DNA of 64,000 bases from Acanthococcus lagerstroemiae (taxonomy: Eukaryota; Arthropoda; Insecta; Hemiptera; Eriococcidae), in NCBI GenBank assembly GCA_031841125.1, contig CM063113.1, positions 21,349,312-21,413,311 of the forward strand, in the 5' to 3' direction. Positions within the stretch are counted from its first letter, which is position 1. The number at the start of each line of letters is the position of its first letter. Position numbers and translations under genes: made by a program. Positions 9,780 through 21,419 of the stretch are shown here, one piece after another. Below the pieces are notes generated by a model that had not been told where the DNA came from, did not search any database, and saw nothing but the letters and a program-made list of their open reading frames with translations.

Positions 9780-10725
9780 TAGAACGAGTGGTGGCAACTA
9801 AAATAGAATGGCAAAGGGACAAAAATCAAAATTAGAAGAGAAAGTTTATCTAGTTTTAAGAACCCGAATAATCTCCAATTCGCAGACGATATTGTCATCA
9901 TCGTGAAGAACGGAAAAGAACTAAAAGTAATGGCAGAGTACCTGAGGAGAGAGGGCGAAAAAGTGGGTCTAACAATCAACAAATCCAAAACAAAAATTAT
10001 GACAAATATCAAGAATCGAGAAGAAATCAAAATCGACTGTAAAACCATAGACGTGGTCTCGGAATACAACTACTTAGGGCAAATTCTGGCTTCTGATTAA
10101 AAACTGAAAAGAGTTTAGAATCCGCAGGGCAAACGCGTGGAAAGCTTTCTGGTACCAAAGAAAACTACTGAAAACCAACGTGAAGTTACATACTAAAATC
10201 AGGGTATTGGAAAGCACAGTCCTTTCAGTACTGATCTACGGAGCCCAGACCTGGGCCATCACTAAGAAAAAAATGCACAAAATCCGGTCCACGCACAATT
10301 CAATGTTGAGAAGTATCCTCCAAATCAGATTAAGAGATCACACTAAAGTACAAGATATTATGGAAAAAACCAAAGCCAGAAATATCGGGGTTGTCCTCAA
10401 AAAGCTGAAGCTTAAGTATGCAGGTCATATTATCCGCGAACCAAATCATAAGTGGAATGAAGTCTTAACTATTTGGGTCCCACAAGAAGGCAAGCGAGGC
10501 AAAAGGAGGTCGGTCATGAGGTGGACCGAAGTGGTCTAATATGGCAAAGGACAGAACAAGCTGGAGGGACTTGATAAAGGCCTATGCTCAACAATGAGCG
10601 GCCGAAGGGGGGGGGGCGGCAATGGAGGCACCGTCTACTTACCAATGAATGGAAGTGTCAATATCGCGGACCGAATTGGGTCACGGTCAATAAATCGAAT
10701 AAAATAAATTGTTCAGGTCTCACAT
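9780..10725 (+). pseudogene. RTE-type LINE ORF2 fragment with 3' end
   Basis: This is the C-terminal part of a LINE reverse transcriptase. The segment begins just before the catalytic FADD box (LQFADDIVIIV near 9877-9910). It continues through LTINKSKTKIM and YNYLGQILASD, then a stop codon near 10098 breaks the frame. The downstream thumb and C-terminus are in another open frame, with VLIYGAQTWAITKKK and AGHIIREPN, as in RTE-type elements. The non-coding tail ends with an AATAAATCGAATAAAATAAA-type A-rich sequence near 10690-10710, consistent with a true 3' terminus. The endonuclease and most of the RT are missing, as expected for 5' truncation. A run of 10 G lies just after the coding end. 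Confidence 0.8.
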
Positions 10726-10759
10726 CCATATAATGCTATATTCCAAAGATAATTATGTT

Positions 10760-11880
10760 CAAAGAAATCGGAGTCTTATTTCCAAATATATATTTGCCTT
10801 AATACCCATCTACTGACTACCATCACTTCTGTGGTATTCTTATTCATCTCCATTTCTGTATTTTATTTTCAGTTTTTCATCCAACTTTTTCAATTTTTTT
10901 AAAGTTCTTTACTTCTTTCCACTGTTGCAATTTATCATCTGCAAACCTTACACATATCATTCTAACCGTCTCCTCTTGTATTTCACACTTTGGATTTCAG
11001 CCCTTTGATGCTTGTGTAAGATCCATATTACTCTTCTTTCTTATTTATACTTAAATCCTATCTCTTTTAATATTTGAAAAATGTTTGACCAGTCAAAATT
11101 ATCACAACAAGCTTTATCTAAATCTATAAATGTTACATATGTATCCAGACCTTTCTTCAGTCTTTTCTAATTAGAGCCTCAAACATAAAATTGATTTTCT
11201 AGTTCCTCTGTCCTTTATGAATCTGAACTGATCCTCTCCCACCCTTTCTTCCATTTCATTGTGTATTCTTTTATTTTATTATCCTTGTTAGAAGCTTTGA
11301 TGCATGCAAAGTAAGATAACAATTCATATTTTCTTGCATCCGCATTTTTTAGGGATCATAATTAACCTGCTTTTTTGGAAGTCTGTTAGCATTTCTTCTT
11401 TCTTATGCATTCTGCAAATTGATAAATGTGAATATTTGAAAACTACTTCTCTCGCACTTTTCAATTACTCACTAGAAATTTCATCAACTCCTTTTGTTCT
11501 ACGTGCTTTCATTTCTTTCAGAGTTTTATCAAATTCTGATCTCAGAATATGATTTCTTCTTTCTTCATCCTCCACAGTATCTCCTCTTTCCACTTACTTA
11601 TTTATACCTGTTCGTTCTTATACAGCTTTTCAACATATCTCATCCACCTTTGTACTTTGTCTTTTTTAGATTCTAATAATTTTCCTTTTTCACCCGTTAA
11701 ATTATTTGTTCTTTTCCTCTTTGCTCCAAAATACCTTTTTACTTTGTTATATGCCCGATGGGGTTTTCCTGCTCTCATTTGCTCCACAATTTCCTCACAA
11801 ATTCGATTAATCCAGTATTCTTCTACATTCTTTCTTTATTCAGTTTCTTGGAGCCTTGTTATGATGGATGCAAAATGACC
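10760..11880 (-). pseudogene. Decayed RTE-type LINE ORF2 fragment
   Basis: On the minus strand, short pieces of a LINE reverse transcriptase can be read in order. An RT N-terminal linker (GKLLESKKDKVQRWMRYVEK) lies at 11602-11787. Around 11090-11150 there is a YVTFIDLDKA-like segment, matching the FIDLEKAFD motif. Around 10945-10975 there is a CVRFADDKL segment, the FADD box. Stops and frameshifts are frequent, so it cannot be active. It lies opposite in direction to the RTE fragment at 9780-10725. Confidence 0.65.
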
Positions 11881-13460
11881 GTACCTTTCATTCCAAAGCG
11901 GAACTTCAGTTCGGTGAATAAATTTAGTGATACACCTGTATTTAAATTTTGTTCGAAAATGCTTCTTTCCGCTATTCAAATGTTTTATTTTTTAATGAAA
12001 ACATTTTTTTAAAGATAATCTATGTATTAATTTTCTCGTGTAACCTGACCTAACGCGAGAGCGGAATGTTTTCGTCTTTGAGGCGAGTACGCCGTCTTGA
12101 ATCGGCTGTGACACGAGCGCGGTGGAGTTTACCTTATTTATTTATTATTATTATTATTTTTTTCATTTATTAAAGATTTTTGATATCCTTGAAGGATTAT
12201 AATCTTAAATTTATGTGTAGTAAATAGGTATAACATATGCTGGTTACGAAGACACGCTGAAGTTGACTCCGGTTTGGGTTATGGATTTGTGAACGAGGTT
12301 AAGGGCATAAGGGCAGTCTGATTGTCAGTTAGTATCATTTGGAGGTTGTTTGGAAGTTGTAAGTTCGTTCGTATTTTTGTGTATTTTCTGCAGTCATGTA
12401 GTATATGTCTTCTTCGCAGTTTCAAAATGCCCAAAACATGCGGGAAATAGTTTTCTTTTTTCGAAGCGCGTAGCGCCGAGCCGCCGAAAACGGGCATCAC
12501 TAGGGTGCGGAACGGCCGAAAAAGTGCCAGGAGTGCGCCGTTGATGTTCAGCTGGTTTGTTATTACACGACTCAACTTTAATTTTTGCTAATCTGTCAAA
12601 CTTTGACAGCGCTTAGATGATTAAATTCAAAACAATTTTGGTCAAATTATTTTCTCACAAATGGAACCTTTTGGGGGACCAGCTCAAAGCATTCTGAAAA
12701 AAATTCTCTTTTCCACCCTACTCCGCAGGCGGGTCATTCTTCAAAAAGTGAGAATATTTGGTTAGCTCTGCAAAATTTAACCCCAACTTTCGATGTTTTT
12801 ATTATTTATTTATTTTTCGGGAGGGAGGAAGGGAGAGGCACGAATTTTGATACAGAAAATGAAAAATTGCAGTATTTCCAAAACTGGACCCTAGCAACTT
12901 CGACAAAAACGTGAAATGTTTGCATATCTTGACCAAAATTTTCAACGAATGGGAGCGTAGATTCTCCGTTCTCAGTTAGTTCTTTTCTTCTGTGTCTTCG
13001 GCATTGTGAAACAGTAAAAATTGTTCAATTTGTATGCTCCTTGAAGAAAAATATAGCAAATTCAAAGAAATATCTAAGAAGTTCAGAAGCGTACCTGGGT
13101 ATTCTCCAAAAATTGCAAATATATATATATTACTGGCAAATAACCCTAACCTCAGATTTTTTTTCTGGGGGGAGAGTGGTGGGTACAGAATAGTATCTGC
13201 AGCGAATTCTACCAATCTAATTCATCAGACAGGACCATCCCATCTTTTGAATGGAAAAAGTATAGGAAGGTGTCGACCATCGTCGTGGATGTTAGCAGCT
13301 GGAATGTTCGTATATGACCTTATTTGTGGAAATATTCGGGATGAAAAATTATTAAGAAAAATGAACTTTGGGTCTCCAAATATTAATTCTAGGCAAAAGA
13401 TATTTTTCTACTACATCGATATCGAACTACTGAAATGGAATTTTCTCCTGTGCATGACAT
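11880..13460. other. Unassigned AT-rich sequence
   Basis: No gene or complete element was recognised. A (TTA)n-like microsatellite is present near 12130-12165. Short open frames on both strands lack domains. Confidence 0.5.
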
Positions 13461-13461
13461 G

Positions 13462-13730
13462 ATGAGAATTACTGGAAAATTCCTTGGACTATGCGCAGAG
13501 GTTGACATATTTGATACTGACAGGTCAAAGTTTAAGCGGCGTTTGGTGAGACCTTGAGGGGTGGGAAAGGACTGATGCACCGGTACCCCCCCCCCCAATC
13601 AGTCTGTATTTTCTTTTTCATTTTCTTTTTCCTCACAGTTTGTAATAATAATTGAGAACTGTCCCCACTTTAATTGGCCAATGGCTGTTGAGGGGACCTT
13701 CAATAAATAAAATGAAATAAAATAAATGTT
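13462..13730 (+). mobile_element. LINE 3'-terminal fragment
   Basis: A short plus-strand frame ends with FDTDRSKFKRRLV, resembling the last residues of many LINE ORF2 proteins (a D-x(n)-FK-x-x-L tail). A non-coding tail follows, ending in TCAATAAATAAAATGAAATA near 13700-13727. The same kind of tail ends the RTE fragment near 10700. No RT motif is present upstream, so this would be a heavily 5'-truncated copy. A C run lies near 13588. Confidence 0.45.
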
Positions 13731-13734
13731 GTAT

Positions 13735-16200
13735 TAATAGGTCCCTGTTATATTCTTTAAAATTTTTGTTTCAAGTTGTGTTTTCCCAGTAAAGTGGTAT
13801 TTTTATTCAGAAAGATTGGAAGTGTGTGTTGAGAGAAGTTCAATTTGCTGTCAGTGACTTCACATTTACAAGAGGGATGGTGTAAAGTTCTGTTACCAGG
13901 GTTTTCAGTTCATTGTCGTAGTTAGTTTTTGACTGGCGCAAAGAGATATGCCTCGTATGTACATTTTTCAGCGCAACAAATGGCAACAATGGTACAGTCT
14001 TAGGTCCTGAACGCGATCCAGGTGCCAAATCTTGGCCAATGGCGCATGCGATGGCACAATTTCCAAAAATCCCTTTTAAAAGGAAATTCTTGAAACTGTT
14101 TTGTTCGTAGTCGTGGATATTGTGCTTTCGTCATGGGCAGGAGATCTATCGTCGTGGACAAAAGTTGTCCTCCCTCCCTAAATTTTGATGCTCCTACCCT
14201 GTAAACTTGTTAAATATTGTCCACTCATATAAACTAAGTATTATTGGGAAGGGGGGATGCGTGAGGCGTTGAGGGACACCCGACAGAAGCGAAGCTTCTT
14301 TCGCACTGTGTGAGTTGCTTCACAGCAGCCGGTAGGTGCGTGTGTACTGAATATTATCTGACAGAAAACTATATGGAGGTGTGGAGGAGAAACAATCTGG
14401 TTTTTCATACGTGCTCTCTCTTTCACTCTCTATATTGCTAACTACGTCACTGGATCCGTTGCATGCTTTCGCATTCGTTTCACTTTTTCTGCGTTAACTT
14501 CCCATCCTGAACCCGCGTAACGAAGCTTCGCTTCAAAAGGTCTAACAAGAAATGTCGCTTTAATTTTCTCAGTTCCTGGACAATCATCCAGGCGTTCGCG
14601 TCTCCATTTTTCAAAGCGTCTGCCGGCTCACTGATCTCTGCTGGACATCTTTCACGGCGTAACCTTGCCGTCAAGCCGGACTCCCGCATTTGCCGGAACG
14701 CACAACCTTCCATCGCGGGACCCAGTCCAGAGCTCCCGTAATCCTGGCCTAATCCGAGGGTGTCAACTACCCCGACGAGAGAGCGTTTCTAACCGTCACG
14801 CCGAGACAGTTCGTGTGAACGATCGCATTTTAAGAGGCCGCAAATCCGCGCACAGAAGTCTGACGGTTTCGAGATGACGTTTCGAGACCGAGTGACGTTT
14901 TAAAAAGCAGATGAAAGCATTTTTCGTCTGGGCCGGGCGGAAGGACGACTCGCCGCCGCTCCGACGTGCACCGTAATTTCGACAAAAGAGCTTCGGACGG
15001 CCGCTTTCCCGCTAATCTCTGCCGTCCTCTCTGCCCACGCCAGCGCGAATTCCGCGATCTCGCTCGACGCGCTCGAACACCTTTAATTCGTCTCCCCGTA
15101 TAATGGTATACACACTTCGGATAAGAGATTTAATTTCACCCCGAGTTGGCGGGAGAGTAGGTTAACCCGCCGGAGTACGACGAACGTCTCTCGGTGATAA
15201 ATAACGAAAAATAAAATTGGCTGCGGCATTATTCGCCCTGACAGTTTTCATTTACGGTGCGACGAATGAAAACGATTTTTTTTTTCCTTTTCCGCGAGAA
15301 ACTCCCGCGCGTTGATGGCATACGGCCAGGATTTCTGCAGCGTTGAAACGCTGAAAGCCTTCTGCTCTGTCCGCCCTCCAGCCGTCACCCAAATCGGCGT
15401 GTGCAAAAAGCAGCCGAGGAGGCCTCTGTGTACGCAAAAGTGTAGAGATATGGAGGATGAGAGAGAGAAACTCGGTGGGAATTGTAAATGAAAAAGTCGC
15501 ACTCTCGTCTCGCTCGCAATAAGGAGCCCGTCTCGCAGACTTTTTTTTCCTTCTTTTTTATTGTTGTTATTGTTTTTTCAAGCTTTCGCACAGCGTGTGC
15601 CGGATGTACTTCACGAAATTGTGACTGAGCGCTGGAAGACGATGGCACAGCCTTTGCGGGAGGAAAAAAAAGGGTCTCCGCGCTGGTCAATTTTTAATTA
15701 CTATATTATGTACATGTCTTGTTGAGGTACGGCTGCTAAATCCAAGACGAATGTGTTGACTAGAGTGATCATTTTTCACTTTTGATTTTGTTAAATGCCG
15801 CCCCTTAGATCTGTCCAAGTGCTAAAAAAAAAAGTTCTGCAAAGTTTGGCCAAAATTGGAGAAGGCTAGTTCGCGCTGTAAGAGGGGGGCGAGAGAAATT
15901 CTGGTGGGGAATGACATTGATTTTTCGGGCTTGAACTTCAGTTGCACAGTGATTTTTTTTTTTGTAAATGGGAATTTTAAGGGTTGCTGAATTCATTTCA
16001 GGTATCATTTTCCTCCTACTCTCAACACTTCTGGCTCAACGGTGGTCTACTTTACAGTTACTCCAATTTCCTTTAATTTCTGAGTTCTTTGTATCGATAG
16101 TAGGGTTTCCTGGGTTGCTGAATCCATTTACGGAATTATTCTTCCTCCCCCTCAACTTTCCAAGCTCCACCTTCAGTTTTTCAAATTCCTCAAATATCAA
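13735..16200. other. Unassigned sequence, CpG-containing in the middle
   Basis: No gene recognised. The part at about 14500-15350 is richer in CpG and less repetitive than the surroundings and may be single-copy host DNA. Several poly-T runs occur at 15278-15290 and 15540-15575. No open frame here shows a recognisable domain. Confidence 0.45.
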
Positions 16201-16206
16201 ATTTCT

Positions 16207-17480
16207 TTACAAACATTCGAGAAACATAAGTTGTTTTTTTTTACATTTTTGAACCTCATATAATTTTTTTGAAAAATAGGCCTCGGACTTGGACTTGAAG
16301 GTTCCATCGTCCTGTTTTTGTTTCAAAATTATATCAATGCCTGCAATGCTGGCATCTGATTGCACAATAGCTTCTCTTCTAGGATTAAAAATAGTGAGAT
16401 AGGGCTCGAAACAAAGATAATTCCTAATCAAATTAAAGATTTTCTCACATTCTTCAGTCCATTTAAAATTTACATTTTTACAAAGCAAATTATGAAAAGG
16501 TTCAAGAATTAGAATAACTTTTGGAATATAATTGCGATAAAAATTTACTTTACCTAAAAACTATCTAATGTTCTTTTTATCCTTGGGAGTTGGAAAATGC
16601 TTAATTGGAAGAACATTATTATTAATAGATTTCGTTATATTCTTTATTATGTGAACGAGATATTTTACTCTATTTTTAGTAAAATTACCCTTTGAAAATT
16701 TAAGTCAGAATCCTTCTTTTAAAATAGCTTTCGATAACTTTTTGCTATGACATAATGTTCTTCAAATGTTCTTGAAAAAATTAAAATATTATCGATAATC
16801 ATTCTCACAAATGATTTCTTAAGATTCCCTGAAAATTGCTGACAAAGTTTTTGAACCAAAAGGTAAGCATTTCCAATTATGATGTCCATTTTGTGTTACA
16901 AAACCGGTTTTATAACAGTCTTTTCATTGGAGAGGAATAGGCTAAAACGCACTATTTGTATCTAGCACAGAGAACCATTTACAGGCTCTAGTTTATACTA
17001 TTAAATCATCAATGGGAAAGGGTTGACTTCTGGGTACAACTAATTTATTTAAATCTGTAGAATCAACACAAAACCTGTTTTTTCGTGAACGAGAGTAATG
17101 GGTGCTGCAAAAGAAGTTGTAGATTCTTTTATGGGTAATTCTCAGAATAGGAGCATATTTCAGTTCATGCACATTTTCTCAAAGACAAATAATGCATTCT
17201 GATTTTTCTTTTTTCCTTTGCATAGAACATTGTATTCTCAACCATTTCCAGTTTTCGATCATGATATACTTGATTATTTCTTTCAACAAATCATCTTTCT
17301 TTTCAGCTATTTTATTTAAACAAGCAACAAGTTCAGGAAATACTGTGCTTGATTCAGTCAAGTGCGACAATGGCATTTGAAATTCTGGCAACAGATAATC
17401 ATTACATAAATAAATGAAATTACCTGCATTATCTCAATAATTCTTCTCTATTTCCGATGAAAAATTTGCATTGATATTAC
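16207..17480 (-). pseudogene. Decayed Gypsy (Ty3-type) pol: reverse transcriptase to RNase H
   Basis: Reading the minus strand in several frames gives Gypsy RT landmarks in order: RFCVDSTDLNKLV and SQPFPIDD near 17000-17090, KWFSVLDTNSAF near 16960, NWKCLPFG near 16870, FLGKVNFYRNYIPK near 16510-16570, and FKWTEECEKIFNLIRNYL then a QSDAS and YFSKKL RNase H start at 16207-16488. These match the conserved Ty3/Gypsy RT-RNase H order. Multiple stops and frameshifts separate them, and neither LTR nor integrase is present. The upstream piece at 17179-17391 is a plausible but unassigned continuation. This is an old fragment, unrelated in position to the other Gypsy copy at 39.5-45.8 kb. Confidence 0.8.
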
Positions 17481-17952
17481 AATATACTGCCCTCTGTTCT
17501 TGATCAAATTCATTGCATTTTTGACAGGTGGAAGATCGGTTATGTTCTTTTGTAGACTCAGCCCTTGGGATTCATCAGGAAAACTATATACCAGGTTTCA
17601 TCATCTGTAGCTTTGATTCTTTTGAGTTTCAAAATCGTTGTTTTGTCAGCTGCACTGCAATAGCGTCTGCTATAAGAAACAGAGCTGATATCTGGACATT
17701 CTTGGTGGTTTCTCGTATTTTTGGTTTGTAGGATTCGTGCTGCGAAATAAATCAGTTGATTGTATCTGCTGGAGAAGTTTATTACTGCTAAAGAAGAAAT
17801 CAAAAATACTTGACAATTTTGAGGACGAACACTGACTTGTAATGAGCATGAATATACATTCTAGACTACGTCGAGCTGTAGCCAGAAGTAACTCCTGAAC
17901 ATTAGCAATAAGATAACATGACACAGTTATTCTAAGGTACAATACAACTTGG
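17480..17952. other. Unassigned sequence between a Gypsy relic and a MITE
   Basis: No gene or terminus was recognised. Open frames are short and overlapping. Confidence 0.4.
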
Positions 17953-17960
17953 ACTTTACA

Positions 17961-18124
17961 CAGTGGCGTCTTTAGGGGTCCAGGGGTCTGGACCCCCTCC
18001 CCCCTCCCCTTGGTTTTAAATGTACGAATAAGCTCATTTCCCCCCTCCACCACTCTGCCCTATCGCCCATATTCATTTTTTTCTATTTTTGATCCCCCTC
18101 AATTTCATCCTGGATACACTACTG
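17961..18124. mobile_element. 164-bp hAT-type MITE
   Basis: The element starts CAGTGGCGTC and ends with a sequence whose reverse complement is CAGTAGTGTATCCAGG. It is flanked on both sides by the identical 8-bp duplication ACTTTACA (17953-17960 and 18125-18132). An 8-bp duplication with CAG-type ends is the signature of hAT elements. It has no coding capacity. A pyrimidine-rich stretch with several CCCCTCC runs fills the interior. Confidence 0.8.
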
Positions 18125-18258
18125 ACTTTACATATTTGTATATTGTAGCTAAATGAAATATTACTATATAGCGACTAGGATATGAATAATTTTTAAAAAT
18201 AATCAGTGTGGATAATTACCTTACATCAAACGCAGCTTACAATCAGTAAAATGCAAAT

Positions 18259-18338
18259 GTAAGATTCCGTCACACCGAAATCTTGGTTGCGATTATACTT
18301 GCAGATAGATTCGTGCAGTGCACAAGATATAAAGTAGC
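18259..18338. repeat. Dispersed 80-bp repeat, copy 1
   Basis: This stretch is closely similar to 18661-18740, 402 bp downstream, with about ten differences. It begins GTAAGATTCCGTCACACCGA. In copy 2 the start forms the perfect inverted repeat AAGATTCCG/CGGAATCTT; here one arm has a mismatch. Confidence 0.8.
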
Positions 18339-18660
18339 TTGGAGTAACAGTTGTTATCCGAGCTACGACATATTGTGGTCTACACTCTTGGAACTGTAGC
18401 TTATTGTTGATTCAATGTTCTCACTGCAATCTTAGAAGCATGATTTAAAGGCTATTTCGTTCTAGTCTTACAAATCAACAAAACAGTTCTGAGAGATAAC
18501 CGGAACGTACTGGACTAAATACAGGGTGGAAGTCATTTGCTAGACAAATTCCGGTGCCGCCTGCTGAGAATGCCGGACAGTTTTGATTATAAAAAAGAGA
18601 GCGGAGAGATCCCGGTGTCATTCTCGGTTGTCGGTGATTCCCTTCCCGAAGTGGGGGGAT

Positions 18661-18740
18661 GTAAGATTCCGTCACGCCGGAATCTTGGTTGCGATGATAC
18701 TCCCAGATAGATTCGTGCAGTGCACGAGATATAATATAGT
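18661..18740. repeat. Dispersed 80-bp repeat, copy 2, with a perfect palindrome
   Basis: The start holds AAGATTCCG, a 6-nt loop, then CGGAATCTT, a perfect 9-bp stem. The following AT/GC mix resembles an LTR-like or element-terminal sequence, but no partner element was found. Confidence 0.75.
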
Positions 18741-19910
18741 AGGTCCAGAGATAATGTATTATATTACTTCGTAATAGATCGCCCACTCTTCATTACGTTT
18801 CGCGACGTTGTAAATAGTTCGAGAGTTGGCCACAGGTAGTGTCGAGCGCTGCTTGTTCGACAGTTTCGTGCTTCCACTCTACAGCAGTTTGCTCACGGTA
18901 TGCTGCATTGCTTTTTGCTTCTATTCATGATTTTCACCACACCTTGGGTGAACACGCGTATTATTGCTTTTAAAATATTCTTCGTTTTTCTACTGCAAAT
19001 AATGTAGATTTTTTTGATGATTGTTTCAAAGAAAACATTAAAATAAAAATGGGCTAAATTCATCAAGGTTATTTATTTTTTTCACCTGACGTTTTGAAGA
19101 AGTGGTTCGAAAAATTTATTAACGACCATCTGTAAACACGCATTACAACAGATAAGAAAGGAAACATTATCATACTGCTCTCGATTGAAATTGAAAGAAC
19201 GAAAAAATAGCATCCACTTGTGGCAAAAGGAACAAGAATGAGATTTTGAGTATGTGAAGCATACAAATAATTTGGAAACATTTCAATCTCTGTTCATGGG
19301 AGTATAAGGCCTTTGTTAAAAACAACGTAACAAGCCGAATATATTCGAATAGCTGATCTCGAAAACTGATGATAAAAGCGATGACTTATTTCCTATAAAA
19401 TCATTAATTTCCGTATCAATTAAAACACTGAAATTTAGCAGGCCTGCTTGTAAACCGGGAAAATAACAATGTCGTAATTTCAGATCTTTATGGACAATCT
19501 TCGAATTTTTTCTCCTAACCTGCGAGGTAGGACACCTATTATAATGGGCACTACGGCCGAGTTTAGGCAGTACTAAAAATTAAGGCCACTTACAACTTAA
19601 CTGAACTTTAATCCGAGATTTAAAATTTAACTGGCCAAAATCGGCCGCGTAAACTAAGATGAAATTCCGTTTTCTTTGAAATTTGGTCGTGTTTTCCTGG
19701 GACAGAAAAACATTTCATAACATTGAAAATATTATACATTTGGTGCTTGGGAAACTCCGAAAAATTCTTAAAATAGGACCTGCTGCCAAAGGCAGAAAAT
19801 AAATTCATCCGCGAAAAAATCGAATTTTTACCCTGTAATCTAATCTGATTGTACGTATATTGGTGATCTTATCTATAATATGATATTCGATCCGATAAAG
19901 TACCAGGAGT
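18740..19910. other. Unassigned AT-rich sequence
   Basis: No gene recognised. Open frames up to about 70 codons occur without domains. Confidence 0.45.
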
Positions 19911-19914
19911 AAAA

Positions 19915-19993
19915 GACTAATATACCTACTTATGTTCTAGCACAGTTTACTCTATAGACTAATATACCTACTTATGTTCTAGCACAGTTTACT
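19915..19993. repeat. Two near-exact tandem copies of a 42-bp unit
   Basis: The unit starts GACTAATATACCTACTTATG and repeats with a period of 42 bp (19915 and 19957). The second copy diverges at its end. Confidence 0.85.
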
Positions 19994-20019
19994 GTATCAA
20001 CATTTCTGGTTATCCCAAA

Positions 20020-20460
20020 AATGTGCAAAACTCAAGGAGGTTTTCAGACCCATTTTTAGGGCAAGATTGAACCATTTCGCATCGTCTCGAGTTCTCGACA
20101 ACGCTCATTTTTTGTATCATACTTTCATCATTTTCTTTTTTCGTATACAACTTTGCCCAAACAAAATCATCAAAACTCAAAATTCCTAGCATAATCATTT
20201 ATTTCTCAGTTTTTTTCACGAATTTCCCAAAACTTTCTAGAAGCTGTCATTTACTCAGTTTTTAAACCGAAATTGAACCATTTTATCTTAATTTCTCTTC
20301 AAGTTGAAAAATTTACAAACTTTTAGTTTTTATTTTTTTACTTTTTTTTACATAACTTTTCTCAAAATTCTCAAAACTCAAAATTCCCAACGCAGTCATA
20401 CTTTTCTCAATTTTTCATTCGCTTTTCAGTAGGTACCTTTAAAAATTCAAATTTCCACTT
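20020..20460. repeat. Degenerate tandem repeat, period about 200 bp
   Basis: Landmarks recur about 200 bp apart. TCAAAACTCAAAATTCC occurs at about 20170 and 20371, and ATTGAACCA occurs at about 20066 and 20272. The intervening sequence also aligns loosely, with much drift. About two units are present. Confidence 0.55.
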
Positions 20461-21237
20461 AGAATATTTGTCCATTTTCAGAACTAAAATAGTTCATTTT
20501 CTCACAATTTTTTATCGGGTCAAGTTATGAAATTTCCCAATTTCTTTCGTGAAACAAGCTTGCTCTACGCAAGTGTGTATCCAATTTTATAAATTTCCTA
20601 TAGTTTTCAAGTATTCTTTCTCGCTCCTATACGTATAATTTTTTTTCTAGCGTCATCACGGACTTTTTATTTTTTTCATAACTTGTAAGAAGTTCGTAAC
20701 TTAATCAAATTTTTACTAACAATTTTGTACCTGTTTTTGTAAAAAATTCACCAATTTTTACCAATATTTTTGTGTACACATTTTTCATTAATATATTTAT
20801 AGTTGTCAGACCTTTGAGAGAGAAGGCTGCATCCTTTGGTACGTCCTTGAACAATTTTTTTAATCTTATATTCTATCATTTTGACACAATAAAATTGTGA
20901 TCGAAATTGAATTTGGCCTCTTTTGGAAGAATTAAAGTTCACAGCTTTATGATGACAGGCGCGTAACCAGCAATTTATTCCTTGGGAAGGCTTCAAAATT
21001 GAAAATCAAAAACAAAACAAAAAAGAGATGAGTACCTATTGACTAATTTGGTTTCGAATATACGTATGCCCCCGCCCCTGTTTGAAAGAGCTTGTATGTT
21101 CTAATCGCATGAATCTGAATAAGGTACCTACATACATATTCATCAGGTTGCTGAGACCAGGAATGGGCAAGATCACTAAGAATGAGACTCAGATCACAGA
21201 TCATGGATCTTGAAAAAGAAATTGATTAGGACCAAAG
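20460..21237. other. Unassigned AT-rich sequence upstream of the BEL/Pao insertion
   Basis: No gene recognised. It forms the flank into which the BEL/Pao element at 21243 inserted. Confidence 0.45.
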
Positions 21238-21242
21238 ATCAT

Positions 21243-21419
21243 TGTTTGCGGTAAAAAAGAGGAAAGCATGAAGTGAAGTAACAGCGAATATATTTTCTCA
21301 ACTTAACTGCACAAAATCGGTATAAATACTACATACATAACTGCACGGTAATGAACAAACGTGATCGATAATACCCGGCGGGAAGGAGAGAACCTTATCA
21401 GTCAGTTCATGTTTCAACA
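21243..21419 (-). repeat. 3' LTR of the BEL/Pao element
   Basis: A 177-bp LTR, identical as read to the copy at 26940-27116. In element orientation it starts TGTTGAAACATG and ends CCGCAAACA. Its first bases supply the stop codon of the polyprotein. Confidence 0.97.
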
